From NCBI GenBank assembly GCA_045542115.1, contig JAZQKK010000003.1:1-47800 (forward strand): a stretch of DNA of 47,800 nucleotides, in the 5' to 3' direction. The notes beneath the pieces were generated by a model. It was not told the DNA's origin. It did not search any database and saw only the letters and a list, made by a program, of their open reading frames with translations. Both the position numbers and the translations under genes were made by a program. This document shows, one piece after another, positions 1-7,619 of the stretch (position 1 is the stretch's first letter; each line of letters opens with the position of its first letter). The stretch comes from RGIG995 sp045542115 (GTDB lineage Bacteria; Bacillota; Clostridia; Oscillospirales; UBA644).

Positions 1-36
1 TAGCCTCCGACTTCGAATTCGTTTCCGGCGGTTTTT

Positions 37-561
37 TTATTTCTTCGGTTCGGTAAAATGACGAAGCGCTTTGAGCAGAGGAAGAATCATCGTTCCCATC
101 ACAAGGTTGCTCACTCCGTGCAGAGCGTCGAAGGGAAGCCCGGAAAGAATCCAGGCAACGGTCTGATTCCAGTCATACCCGAAGATAAGTGCTTGGGCCG
201 GGGCGTACAAAATCCCGTAGGCAAAGCCGTGAAGAGCACAGACGGCGGGATAGACGAACATCGCCCACTTGTTCGGAATCCGCTTGGGGATAAGCATCGT
301 CATTCCCCACAGGACCGTCCAGATATAAAGATAGGGAATCCACCACAAATTAAATCCGTTGGTCAGCCCCATCAGAAAAACGTAGACGTACAGCGGAATC
401 AACGCCTTCGTCCGAAACAGCAACGTCATCAACATCACGAATATCCCCGTCAGATGAATGTTGGGAAGGGCAGACATTGCTAACTGCGTTCCGTAAAGTA
501 AGGCGGGAAACAGTCCGAACAGGACGATTTCCTTGATGGTAAGAAAGGGTTTTTTCACCAT
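37..561 (-). CDS. ECF-type transporter S component, probably cobalamin/cobamide-specific
   Basis: A 174-residue hydrophobic protein with about five or six membrane segments and a basic C-terminus (RHFTEPKK). Size and topology fit the substrate-binding S component of an energy-coupling-factor importer, which works in the membrane with a shared EcfT and two ATPases; none of those is encoded nearby. The ATG at 561 is chosen because it shares its A with the TAA of the upstream lipoprotein gene (TAATG), indicating coupled translation; a longer reading to 657 would run inside that gene. Substrate is inferred from context: the pair lies behind a cobalamin riboswitch and the partner carries a transcobalamin-like DUF4430 domain. 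Family call is good; B12 specificity is inference. Confidence 0.78.
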   Translation of the reverse strand: MVKKPFLTIKEIVLFGLFPALLYGTQLAMSALPNIHLTGIFVMLMTLLFRTKALIPLYVYVFLMGLTNGFNLWWIPYLYIWTVLWGMTMLIPKRIPNKWAMFVYPAVCALHGFAYGILYAPAQALIFGYDWNQTVAWILSGLPFDALHGVSNLVMGTMILPLLKALRHFTEPKK

Positions 562-995
562 TATTTCGTGTAGACCAACTTGTAATGGGCACCGTCGGTA
601 AGTTGAATACTGTCTACCCCGGTCATTGCCATTTCTTCCCCAATGTACAATGCCCAATAGGCACCGTTCACGTCGTAATCCGCCAATTCACCGTTGACGG
701 TCTTAATGTACAGACCGTAGGGGCCGTCTTCCCCTTGAATCAGTTTTTCCTGTTCCAGAGCGGCGCGCAGAGTGGTTTCTGCGGTCTGAATGGTGAAGGG
801 GGTGGTGGTCCCGTCGCTTCCCACCACGTCTACGGTGATGGTGATTTTGTTCTCAACGTGGGAATTTACAACGTCGGAACCGGTCGTGCCGGTATTCCCG
901 TTGGTGTCGGGAGTTTCTGCGGGGGTACAGGCGGCAAGGCAAAGAGCCATCGCCAGCAACAGTGCCAGGGACAGGATGCGAAGATGTTTTTTCAT
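561..995 (-). CDS. DUF4430 (transcobalamin-like) lipoprotein
   Basis: A 144-residue lipoprotein. The N-terminus MKKHLRILSLALLLA leads to the lipobox LAAC, so Cys22 should be lipidated and the protein displayed outside the membrane. A short Thr/Asn/Gly linker follows, then one DUF4430 domain (about residues 48-144; ITITVDVVGSDG near its start, GAYWALYIGEE near the end). DUF4430 resembles the C-terminal domain of eukaryotic cobalamin carriers and often accompanies B12 import genes. The start at 995 has the SD-like AAAGGAG upstream; an upstream in-frame ATG at 1142 is rejected because it lies inside the riboswitch. Probable role: an extracellular cobamide-binding partner for the S component translated from the same message. 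Confidence 0.83.
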   Translation of the reverse strand: MKKHLRILSLALLLAMALCLAACTPAETPDTNGNTGTTGSDVVNSHVENKITITVDVVGSDGTTTPFTIQTAETTLRAALEQEKLIQGEDGPYGLYIKTVNGELADYDVNGAYWALYIGEEMAMTGVDSIQLTDGAHYKLVYTK

Positions 996-1023
996 TACGG
1001 TTTCTCCTTTGAAAGTTTTTTTC

Positions 1024-1068
1024 AAAAAAGAACAAACGCAAAGCCGTCTCTTCCCGGGAAGAGACGGC
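1024..1068 (-). terminator. Riboswitch expression platform: hairpin plus U-rich tract
   Basis: On the minus strand a perfect 10-bp stem (GCCGTCTCTT ... AAGAGACGGC, 1043-1068) is followed by a T-rich stretch ending in six Ts (1029-1024), before the lipoprotein start codon. It sits between the cobalamin aptamer and the gene, so it probably terminates transcription when B12 is bound. The long T run is about 13 nt from the stem base, so part of the control could be translational. Confidence 0.65.
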
Positions 1069-1122
1069 AGAAAAAGTCCTTGTTGCCATCGCCTCTTCCT
1101 TTTGCCCAAGAGATTGAATTGC

Positions 1123-1263
1123 AAACACAAGACGGAAAGCATTCTGACTGTCCGTTTTTGACGGGAAACGGTTCACAGTAATGGCGGTTGTTCCGGAATT
1201 GCACCGGATTTCCTTTCCACGGCGGGGCCGCATCGCAATCGAGTTGCGGTGAATTGCGTGTTT
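1123..1263 (-). promoter_or_regulatory. Cobalamin riboswitch aptamer
   Basis: Read on the minus strand, the region contains hallmark B12 aptamer segments in order: GGTGCAATTCCGG, then CCGCCATTACTGTGAA (the conserved CCGC..ACTGTGA core), then AGTCAGAATGCTTTCC, which fits the B12 box rAGYCMGgAgaCCkGCC. The ends AAACAC (1263-1258) and GTGTTT (1128-1123) can pair as P1. At about 140 nt it is short for the class, suggesting a compact form lacking some peripheral stems. It precedes a DUF4430 lipoprotein and an ECF S component, consistent with repression of import when cobalamin is plentiful. Confidence 0.85.
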
Positions 1264-1278
1264 ATTCGATTTCGGTTT

Positions 1279-1307
1279 ATTCTACCACATTTCTACCGCC
1301 ATTGCAA
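1279..1307 (-). promoter_or_regulatory. Sigma-A-like promoter, proximal, for the riboswitch operon
   Basis: Minus strand: TTGCAA (1307-1302), 17-bp spacer, TAGAAT (1284-1279). Transcription would start about 10 nt before the aptamer P1 stem, the best position for riboswitch control. Confidence 0.6.
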
Positions 1308-1336
1308 GGGAGTTCACAAAAAAGAACGGTTTTGAT

Positions 1337-1365
1337 TTTATACAATTTGCACAAAAATTTGTCAA
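1337..1365 (-). promoter_or_regulatory. Sigma-A-like promoter, distal, for the riboswitch operon
   Basis: Minus strand: TTGACA (1365-1360), 17-bp spacer, TATAAA (1342-1337). It is closer to consensus than the proximal candidate, but would add about 65 nt of leader before the aptamer. Both may be used. Confidence 0.6.
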
Positions 1366-1396
1366 TTTTTTTGGCATCACTCCCGAGGGAATCTTG

Positions 1397-1425
1397 TTGA
1401 CCTTTTTTCGCGGATATGTTATAAT
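1397..1425 (+). promoter_or_regulatory. Sigma-A promoter of the surface-protein operon
   Basis: TTGACC (1397-1402), 17-bp spacer, TATAAT (1420-1425), followed by an SD (AAAGGGG, 1451-1457) and the ATG at 1465. It is the only strong promoter seen for the four plus-strand genes ending at 9932. Confidence 0.82.
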
Positions 1426-1464
1426 ATAATAGACTTATAATAACTTTAAGAAAGGGGAAGAACG

Positions 1465-3288
1465 ATGAAGCGGTATCTGTTGCTTGCGGTTTTGCTCCTT
1501 TCTTTTTTGTTTTCCGCGTCGGTGTTGCCTCACCGTCCGGCGGACGCTTTGGATTCGGTCCCCGCGGGCTGGGTGGGAATCTACGACCGCGCAGGGCTGG
1601 AAGCCATCTCTTCCGCCCCGGAAAAGCAGTACATACTGATGAGCGATATCAACCTGTCGTCGGGAGAATGGAAGGCTCTTTGTTCTCAGGATTCTCCCTT
1701 CACGGGCATTTTGAACGGAAACGGCCATACGATTTACGGAATGACGGTTTCCGATTCGGTGAACGCCTGCGGGTTGTTTTCCTATCTTTCCGGAGGGACG
1801 GTGGAATCGTTGACTATCTCCGGGTCCGCTTCCGGGCCCATCGCCGGCCTTGTGGTGGGAAAAGTCTCCGGGGGCGTTATCCGCAACTGTTCCGTTTCGG
1901 GAACGGTGGCGTCGTCTTATTTTGGAGGCGGCGTTTGCGGACAACTTCGGGGACAGGGGGCGACGGTCAGCGGTTGTGCTTCTTCCGTTTCCCTGTCCGG
2001 GACCGGTTCTGCCGAGGGTGAACTTCTGTTGGGGGGAATCTGCGGCGGTGTTTACGGAACGGGACAGGTGGTTTCCGACTGTACCTTTACCGGACGCCTT
2101 GCCCCAACGGGGAATTTCTTTGCCGTGGGGGGCGTTGCCGGGGAACTCAACGGCGGGGCCGGGGGGACGGTCTCCATTGCCCGCTGTTCTTCCACGGGAG
2201 CGTTGTCTCTTATTTCCTATACCACCGCTTCTGTGGGAGGAATCGTCGGCCGGATGGAGCAAGGAAATCTGTCGGTGACCGATTGCACCTTCCAGGGCGC
2301 GTGGTCCGGGACGACGTGCCGGGGAATCCTGTTTTTAGGAGGGATCGTCGGCCGGGGAGAATCTTCGGGTGTTTTGGGAATTTCCAAGTGCCGCTCGACC
2401 GGGACTCTCGTGGGCGTGGGACACCTGGATTACGTTGCTTCCAACGGGGAGTACCGTTGCATCGACTGTTCCACCTCGTTAGGAAAAACCGTCAGTGAGA
2501 ACAGCGGAATGACGGTGGGCTACGTGAATCTGGACGTTACCTATCCTTCCTGTGTGGGCGGAATCCTCGGAGCCGGCATTGCCAACGGCGGGACGCTGAC
2601 CCTTTCGGAATGTTCTTCTTCCGCCGTAATTTCCGCCGGGGGAACCCCCGTAATGTTGGGGGGCATCGCCGGATTGAACCGTTCCGACCAAGGGACGGCG
2701 GCGATTCGGGACTGTTTCTTTGCCGGGCGGTTGCTTCATTCGTCTCCGGTCCACGGCGAGATTGCTTCTGCCGTAGGGGGAATCGCCGGATCGAATTGCG
2801 GTTTTTCCACCGCCGTTGTGGAACGCTGCGTTTCGGTCTGTGAGCCGGAGGGGGCGTATCCTTTGGCCACCGGGGCCGTGGTTGGAATCTCCGGGGTCCT
2901 TTATCAGGGGAACTCCGTTCCGCAAAATTCCGTTACCGTTTCTTCCTGTTACGTCTTTTCCGAAAACGACGCCTTCGGAATTCCTCTTTCGGGGGTGCAG
3001 ATGTCTGCTCCCGCATCCTTCCAAGGCTTTGATTTTAACGGAGTGTGGCAGATCAATTCCGCCACGGGGCTTCCCAATCCCATCGGGGCGGTCGTTACGC
3101 CGTCGTCTCTCCCCATCGGAGACGTGGACGGCAACGGAGCCGTCACCCGGCTGGACGGGATTCTTTTGACCCGGTATCTTTCCGGGGACGGGCCGTTGAC
3201 GGCCTTGCAATTACAACGTGCTGACCATAACCGGGACGGGGAAGTCAATTCCCGGGACGTGGTTTCTATTTTACAAAATGCGACTTAA
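1465..3288 (+). CDS. Secreted beta-helix (GLUG-repeat) protein with C-terminal type I dockerin
   Basis: A 607-residue exported protein. A signal peptide (about residues 1-28; MKRYLLLAVLLLSF, ending near PADA) precedes a long region of degenerate repeats built around GGI-x-G and C-x-S/T motifs (GGIVGRMEQG, GGIAGLNRSDQ), typical of GLUG/beta-helix adhesin-like proteins. Residues about 552-605 form a dockerin with two Ca-binding repeats, DVDGNGAVTRLDG and DHNRDGEVNSRD. Dockerins bind cohesins on scaffoldins, so this protein may be docked to a surface complex; no cohesin or scaffoldin is in the window and no catalytic domain is recognised. It is first in an operon with three membrane-anchored phosphoesterases, 13 nt before the next gene. 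Role could be adhesion or glycan binding; unproven. Confidence 0.85.
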   Translation: MKRYLLLAVLLLSFLFSASVLPHRPADALDSVPAGWVGIYDRAGLEAISSAPEKQYILMSDINLSSGEWKALCSQDSPFTGILNGNGHTIYGMTVSDSVNACGLFSYLSGGTVESLTISGSASGPIAGLVVGKVSGGVIRNCSVSGTVASSYFGGGVCGQLRGQGATVSGCASSVSLSGTGSAEGELLLGGICGGVYGTGQVVSDCTFTGRLAPTGNFFAVGGVAGELNGGAGGTVSIARCSSTGALSLISYTTASVGGIVGRMEQGNLSVTDCTFQGAWSGTTCRGILFLGGIVGRGESSGVLGISKCRSTGTLVGVGHLDYVASNGEYRCIDCSTSLGKTVSENSGMTVGYVNLDVTYPSCVGGILGAGIANGGTLTLSECSSSAVISAGGTPVMLGGIAGLNRSDQGTAAIRDCFFAGRLLHSSPVHGEIASAVGGIAGSNCGFSTAVVERCVSVCEPEGAYPLATGAVVGISGVLYQGNSVPQNSVTVSSCYVFSENDAFGIPLSGVQMSAPASFQGFDFNGVWQINSATGLPNPIGAVVTPSSLPIGDVDGNGAVTRLDGILLTRYLSGDGPLTALQLQRADHNRDGEVNSRDVVSILQNAT

Positions 3289-3301
3289 AAGGAGAGAGCG
3301 T

Positions 3302-5416
3302 ATGAAGCGAGTTTTGTCCCTTTGTTTTGCAGCGGCACTGTTGTGCTCCCTGGTGTTGGGAGCAATCCCCGCCGAGGCTGCGGAAGAGCGGTTTTCCCGC
3401 GCGTCCACCTTGGTGTCCGGGGAAACCTATATGTTTTCCATTCCCGGAATGAGAGGAACGGCAACCACCGATAAATCGAGCCACGACTACCTTTTGATGG
3501 GCGTGGAATCTCCGTCCGGAATGGGGATGGCTTTTGAGGATCGCCCCGTCGACTGGTCGGGGGTGGACGATGCATTGTGGAAGGTGGAAAAGGTCTCCGG
3601 CGGTTGGACCTTCTTCTCCCTTGCGGAACAAAAGTATCTGAGTATGGAATTAAAAGGAAGCGCCGGTCGGACCTTCCTGTCTTCTTCTCCCAAAACGTTA
3701 ACGGTACAGCTGGTGGACGGAAAGGTGAAGATTTCTTCCCAACTGGGAGGGAAGACCCACTACGTGCGGTTCACCACCGCCTACGCCACCCAATCGGGCC
3801 GGCACGATTATAACTGCTGGCACGCCGGAGCTACGGACGGAAGCAACGCTTTTGGAATGTACCGCGTTCTCGGAAAAGAGCCGGAATACAAAAACACTGG
3901 GGAACCGCTGTTTACCGTGGCTTGTTTCTCCGACCTTCACGTGGACTACGGAATTCAATCCCAGACCCCGCCCATCCGTCCTTCCACCGTTACCAGTGCG
4001 GACTTCGTTCGGAATCTGTACGGGGGTGTAAACGTGGCGTTGATCGGGGGTGATCTGACCAGCCAAAACGACAGCAGAGCTGTTTGGACCAACGACCTTG
4101 TCGTGGGGGCGCAAAAGACCATTTACGAGACGATTGCACGTTCTACCAAGGACGGAAAAGTATTTATGGTCACCGGAAACCACGATAACGAAGCCGGGGT
4201 TGCCGCCGGCGATACGATTTATTCCGGGGATTACGATAAGTACCTGAAAGAAAACAGCGGAGAATTCGTTTCGTCCCTTCGCTTCAACGATATGAGCATC
4301 GGCACCAGCAAATATAACGAACTTCTTTGTTACCGTTATACGGTGGAAAATATCGAATTTCTCAGTTTGAATACGCCGTATCGGCCTGCTCGGGGCGACA
4401 GTTATATTTATGGGGCGCAAATCGATTGGCTGGAACGCCAACTGAAATCCATCGGAAAGAATAAGACCGTTATCGTTCAGTCTCACTATCCCCTTTCCGA
4501 TATCGTTTCTCCCGCCAACGACCCCACGGGGAATTCCAAAACCAAGATGGCTACCCTTCTCAAATCCTATCCCAACGTCATTTACTGCTACGGCCATATC
4601 CACGACGGGGAAACCAATTATGCTTGGTATACTTCGTCGGAACTGATTTCGGGATTAGGCGAGATACAATCCGACAATTCCTACACCACCGTCAGTTATA
4701 TGACCTGCCATATGGGCTCGATGGGATATTATAACAATCAGTTCCGCCCCGGCGGACTGACCGCTCAGGAACCCGGCATCAACCAGACTCTGGTGATGGA
4801 GTTTTACGTAGACCACATTACCTTCCGGTACTATAATACCGGAGAAGAAACGGCGGCAGACGGCGTCCGGGAACTTTCTTCCGTGACGGTAAAAAGAGAC
4901 CTGTCCGCCCAGTTGGGGCATTTGCACCAGGGACCAATTCCTCCCTTCTCCGGGGGAGATTCCGGAAGCGGTTCCGGAAACAGTTCCGGGGGTGCCGGCG
5001 GTTCTTCGGGAGGCACCGCATCGACCGATACGCCGATTGGTTCTTCTTCGGGGACCCAGCGGCCTTCTTGGAGTGATTCTGTGGAGGATTCCGACGAACA
5101 GGACCGCACTGACGCTCCCCGTCCCGATGAAAATTCCGGAGGACAAACGGATAGTTCCGACGGAACCGATGCCAACATTTCGGATAGTTCCGCAAGCGAG
5201 TCTTCTCCTACCACGGAAACAGACCGGGATACTGCATCGGAGTCTGATTCCAACGGGACGGCAACCGACTCCTCCACCCAGAACGATACTTCTTCGCCGG
5301 ACGATTCGCAGGGCGGCTCTGCCCTTGTTTGGGTTGCCATCGGTCTTTCCGCCGTGGCAGTTTTGGCTGTGGGCGGGCTTTGTGCTTGGTATTTCTTGAT
5401 TTATAAGAAATCCTGA
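3302..5416 (+). CDS. Membrane-anchored extracellular metallophosphoesterase, paralog 1
   Basis: A 704-residue calcineurin-like phosphoesterase. Start ATG 3302 has an ideal SD (AAAAGGAGAG) and gives a signal peptide ending near AEA. Residues about 35-190 form an unassigned beta-rich domain (WHAGATDGSNAFGMYR near its end). The catalytic domain shows the full metal-ligand series: FSDLH (D211, H213), GGDLT (about 251), GNHD (about 292-295), SHYP (about 395) and GHIH (432, 434). A Ser/Gly/Asp/Thr-rich linker of about 150 residues leads to a single C-terminal membrane helix and a YKKS tail, so the enzyme should face outside. There is no LPxTG motif. Substrate unknown: a phosphomonoester, phosphodiester or nucleotide. 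Two homologs follow in the operon. Confidence 0.88.
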   Translation: MKRVLSLCFAAALLCSLVLGAIPAEAAEERFSRASTLVSGETYMFSIPGMRGTATTDKSSHDYLLMGVESPSGMGMAFEDRPVDWSGVDDALWKVEKVSGGWTFFSLAEQKYLSMELKGSAGRTFLSSSPKTLTVQLVDGKVKISSQLGGKTHYVRFTTAYATQSGRHDYNCWHAGATDGSNAFGMYRVLGKEPEYKNTGEPLFTVACFSDLHVDYGIQSQTPPIRPSTVTSADFVRNLYGGVNVALIGGDLTSQNDSRAVWTNDLVVGAQKTIYETIARSTKDGKVFMVTGNHDNEAGVAAGDTIYSGDYDKYLKENSGEFVSSLRFNDMSIGTSKYNELLCYRYTVENIEFLSLNTPYRPARGDSYIYGAQIDWLERQLKSIGKNKTVIVQSHYPLSDIVSPANDPTGNSKTKMATLLKSYPNVIYCYGHIHDGETNYAWYTSSELISGLGEIQSDNSYTTVSYMTCHMGSMGYYNNQFRPGGLTAQEPGINQTLVMEFYVDHITFRYYNTGEETAADGVRELSSVTVKRDLSAQLGHLHQGPIPPFSGGDSGSGSGNSSGGAGGSSGGTASTDTPIGSSSGTQRPSWSDSVEDSDEQDRTDAPRPDENSGGQTDSSDGTDANISDSSASESSPTTETDRDTASESDSNGTATDSSTQNDTSSPDDSQGGSALVWVAIGLSAVAVLAVGGLCAWYFLIYKKS

Positions 5417-5433
5417 GAAACGTGGGGTGCATT

Positions 5434-7599
5434 GTGAAGATTTTTAAAACCGTGCTTGCGTCGGTATTATTGGCGGCACTTTGTCTTGGCCTGTTCGTCG
5501 TTTTTCAAGGAAAAGAGTATTGCGTAAGTGCAGCTTCTTCCTTCCGCTCCGGGGAATACGTTTTAGTGGTCTCCGGCATTACCCCTACGGGGATGACGCA
5601 GGGAGATTACGCGATGACCGGGGATACTGCCGTGCATCCGGGGATGTTGTTCTCCCGTTTTTACGTCGCAAGCCCCGAATCGGCCTTTTGCTGGAAGGTG
5701 ACAAAAGTATCCGACACGGAATGTACCATTCAAAATCCCGCAAGGGGCGAGAACGGTTATTTGAATATGTCTGCCAACACCCTGACCTACGGCAAAAAGC
5801 AAAATCTGAAATATCAGTGGGTCTCCGGGAAGTGTAAATTTTACGTGACGGTAGGGGGGACGAATTACTATATTCGTTTTACCAACAGTACCAACAACGA
5901 ATCCCGGTTCCACGCCGGTACCGGGGACGGAAGCAACCTGTTTTTGATGTATGAAAAAATAGAACTTCCCACCTCCACCGACGCAGATTTACCCTTGCCC
6001 AGCGGAAAACCTCTGCTGTCCTTGGCCTGTATTTCCGACTGCCACGTGGACTACGGTCTGCAATCCCGTCCCCCGTATATGCGTTCCTCCGTAATTAAGA
6101 CCCTGGAAACCATTTCCCGGGAAGAAAATGCGGACCTGCTTTTGGTGGGGGGAGACAACACCTCAGACAACGGAAGAGTTGCAGACAAGGGCGGCTGGAC
6201 CTACGCCACCTATCAAAACGTCATCAACGCCTATCGTTCCGTGGCGGCCGGGGCCACGTCCTCCGGGCGGTCTCTGTGGGCCTGCGGAAACCACGATTAT
6301 CAGGCCGGAGAATTTGAGGGATACGATTCCTACGCCGGATTTGTGGATATTATGACGGAAACCTGCGGAACGCCCCTTTCCATCTATTACCAACGAAATG
6401 ATACCACCCTGACCGACCAGCGCAGACCGGAACACGTGATGGGGCTTCATTACAACGTGGCGGGATTTGATTTTATTATTCTCAACGCCCCCTACGCGAA
6501 AAGCGACACCTATTCCAGCGGAACGTTGCAGTGGTTTTCCGGCCGGATGAAGTCCATCGGTGCGGGGAAAACGGTTTTTTTGCTGACCCACTATCCCTTA
6601 GGGGACAGCCGGGGAATTTCCCAATCCGCATACGGGGTCAAAGGGGGCGTTTACAATACCTTTACGTCCATCTTGAAGCAGTACCCCAACGTAATTTATC
6701 TTTACGGACACAACCACGGAGACCGGGATGTTCCCGCCTATATTACGACAGATACCTTTCAGCGGATTACGTCGTATACCCCTTCCGGCACCGTAATCCA
6801 TTCCCGTAACGTGGTTCCTTCGTCCTTTATTTCCTCGTTTATGGGGTCTATGGGATATTATCCCCCCACGGGATTGACCGCCGCCGACCCTGAAATTATT
6901 CAGGCTTTGATGATTTACGTCTACAACGACCGCATCGTCTTTCAGATGAAAAATTACGGAAGTGTTTTTTCTCAGACCTCACGCACCTTGAAATCCTGGA
7001 CGGTGATGCGGAATGTGAGCGGCGACGGGGAGAACACCGGTACGGATTCTTCTCAGAAGCCTTCGACCACCGATACCCCGAAACCCAACGGTACCGTTCC
7101 TTCGAAACCCAACTCTTCTACGGTCTCTTCGTCCGGTTCTTCCGGTTCGTCCAGACCCAACTCTTCCACCTCCCGACCGAATTCTTCTTCCGGAGCGTCC
7201 AAGCCGAATTCTTCTTCGGCCCCCCTGTGGTCTTCTACGGATGATTTTATCTCTACCGACGAAGGAGGAATTCCCGACGGGAATTCTTCGGAACATCCCA
7301 CGGATGGGATTTCCGGGGAATCTTTCGGGACTTCCGAATCTGAGGGTGGAACGCAAAACGAAACAACGGACGGTTCGGATGCGGACCGCGTATCGTCCGC
7401 AACGGACAAAAAGACCGATTCCCAGAATTCCGGGAAGGAAAAAACCGATAAAACCACCGATCCTGTTTTAAATCAGACCGATTCCCACACTGCCTCTTCC
7501 GGCGTGCTGATTTGGGTGGCTGTTTGCTTGGGCGGGGTGGCGGTTCTGTCTGCCGGCGGATTGGCACTTTGGTACTTTTTCGTCTATAAAAAACCCTAA
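5434..7599 (+). CDS. Membrane-anchored extracellular metallophosphoesterase, paralog 2
   Basis: A 721-residue homolog of its neighbours. GTG at 5434 is preferred over GTG 5422 because a GGGG-rich SD (5424-5427) lies just before it and the protein then begins MKIFKTVLASVLLAA, a signal peptide. The N-terminal beta-rich domain (SGEYVLVVSGITPTGM; HAGTGDGSNLFLMYE) is much closer to paralog 3 than to paralog 1. Metal-binding motifs are intact: SDCH (about 202-204), GGDN, GNHD (about 285-288), THYP and GHNH (about 426-428). A linker rich in Ser, Thr, Pro and Asn with repeated KPNSS/RPNSS units precedes a C-terminal membrane helix and YKKP tail. Predicted surface phosphohydrolase with unknown substrate, cotranscribed with the genes on either side. 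Confidence 0.87.
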   Translation: MKIFKTVLASVLLAALCLGLFVVFQGKEYCVSAASSFRSGEYVLVVSGITPTGMTQGDYAMTGDTAVHPGMLFSRFYVASPESAFCWKVTKVSDTECTIQNPARGENGYLNMSANTLTYGKKQNLKYQWVSGKCKFYVTVGGTNYYIRFTNSTNNESRFHAGTGDGSNLFLMYEKIELPTSTDADLPLPSGKPLLSLACISDCHVDYGLQSRPPYMRSSVIKTLETISREENADLLLVGGDNTSDNGRVADKGGWTYATYQNVINAYRSVAAGATSSGRSLWACGNHDYQAGEFEGYDSYAGFVDIMTETCGTPLSIYYQRNDTTLTDQRRPEHVMGLHYNVAGFDFIILNAPYAKSDTYSSGTLQWFSGRMKSIGAGKTVFLLTHYPLGDSRGISQSAYGVKGGVYNTFTSILKQYPNVIYLYGHNHGDRDVPAYITTDTFQRITSYTPSGTVIHSRNVVPSSFISSFMGSMGYYPPTGLTAADPEIIQALMIYVYNDRIVFQMKNYGSVFSQTSRTLKSWTVMRNVSGDGENTGTDSSQKPSTTDTPKPNGTVPSKPNSSTVSSSGSSGSSRPNSSTSRPNSSSGASKPNSSSAPLWSSTDDFISTDEGGIPDGNSSEHPTDGISGESFGTSESEGGTQNETTDGSDADRVSSATDKKTDSQNSGKEKTDKTTDPVLNQTDSHTASSGVLIWVAVCLGGVAVLSAGGLALWYFFVYKKP

Positions 7600-7619
7600 A
7601 ACAGAAAAGGGGATTTCTT

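Noticed and set aside
1188..1400. Small plus-strand open frame of 70 codons
   Set aside because: It overlaps the B12 riboswitch and two promoters and has no SD.
5280..5416. Sortase (LPxTG) anchoring of the phosphoesterases
   Set aside because: The C-termini have a membrane helix and positive tail, but no LPxTG-like motif precedes the helix in any of the three.
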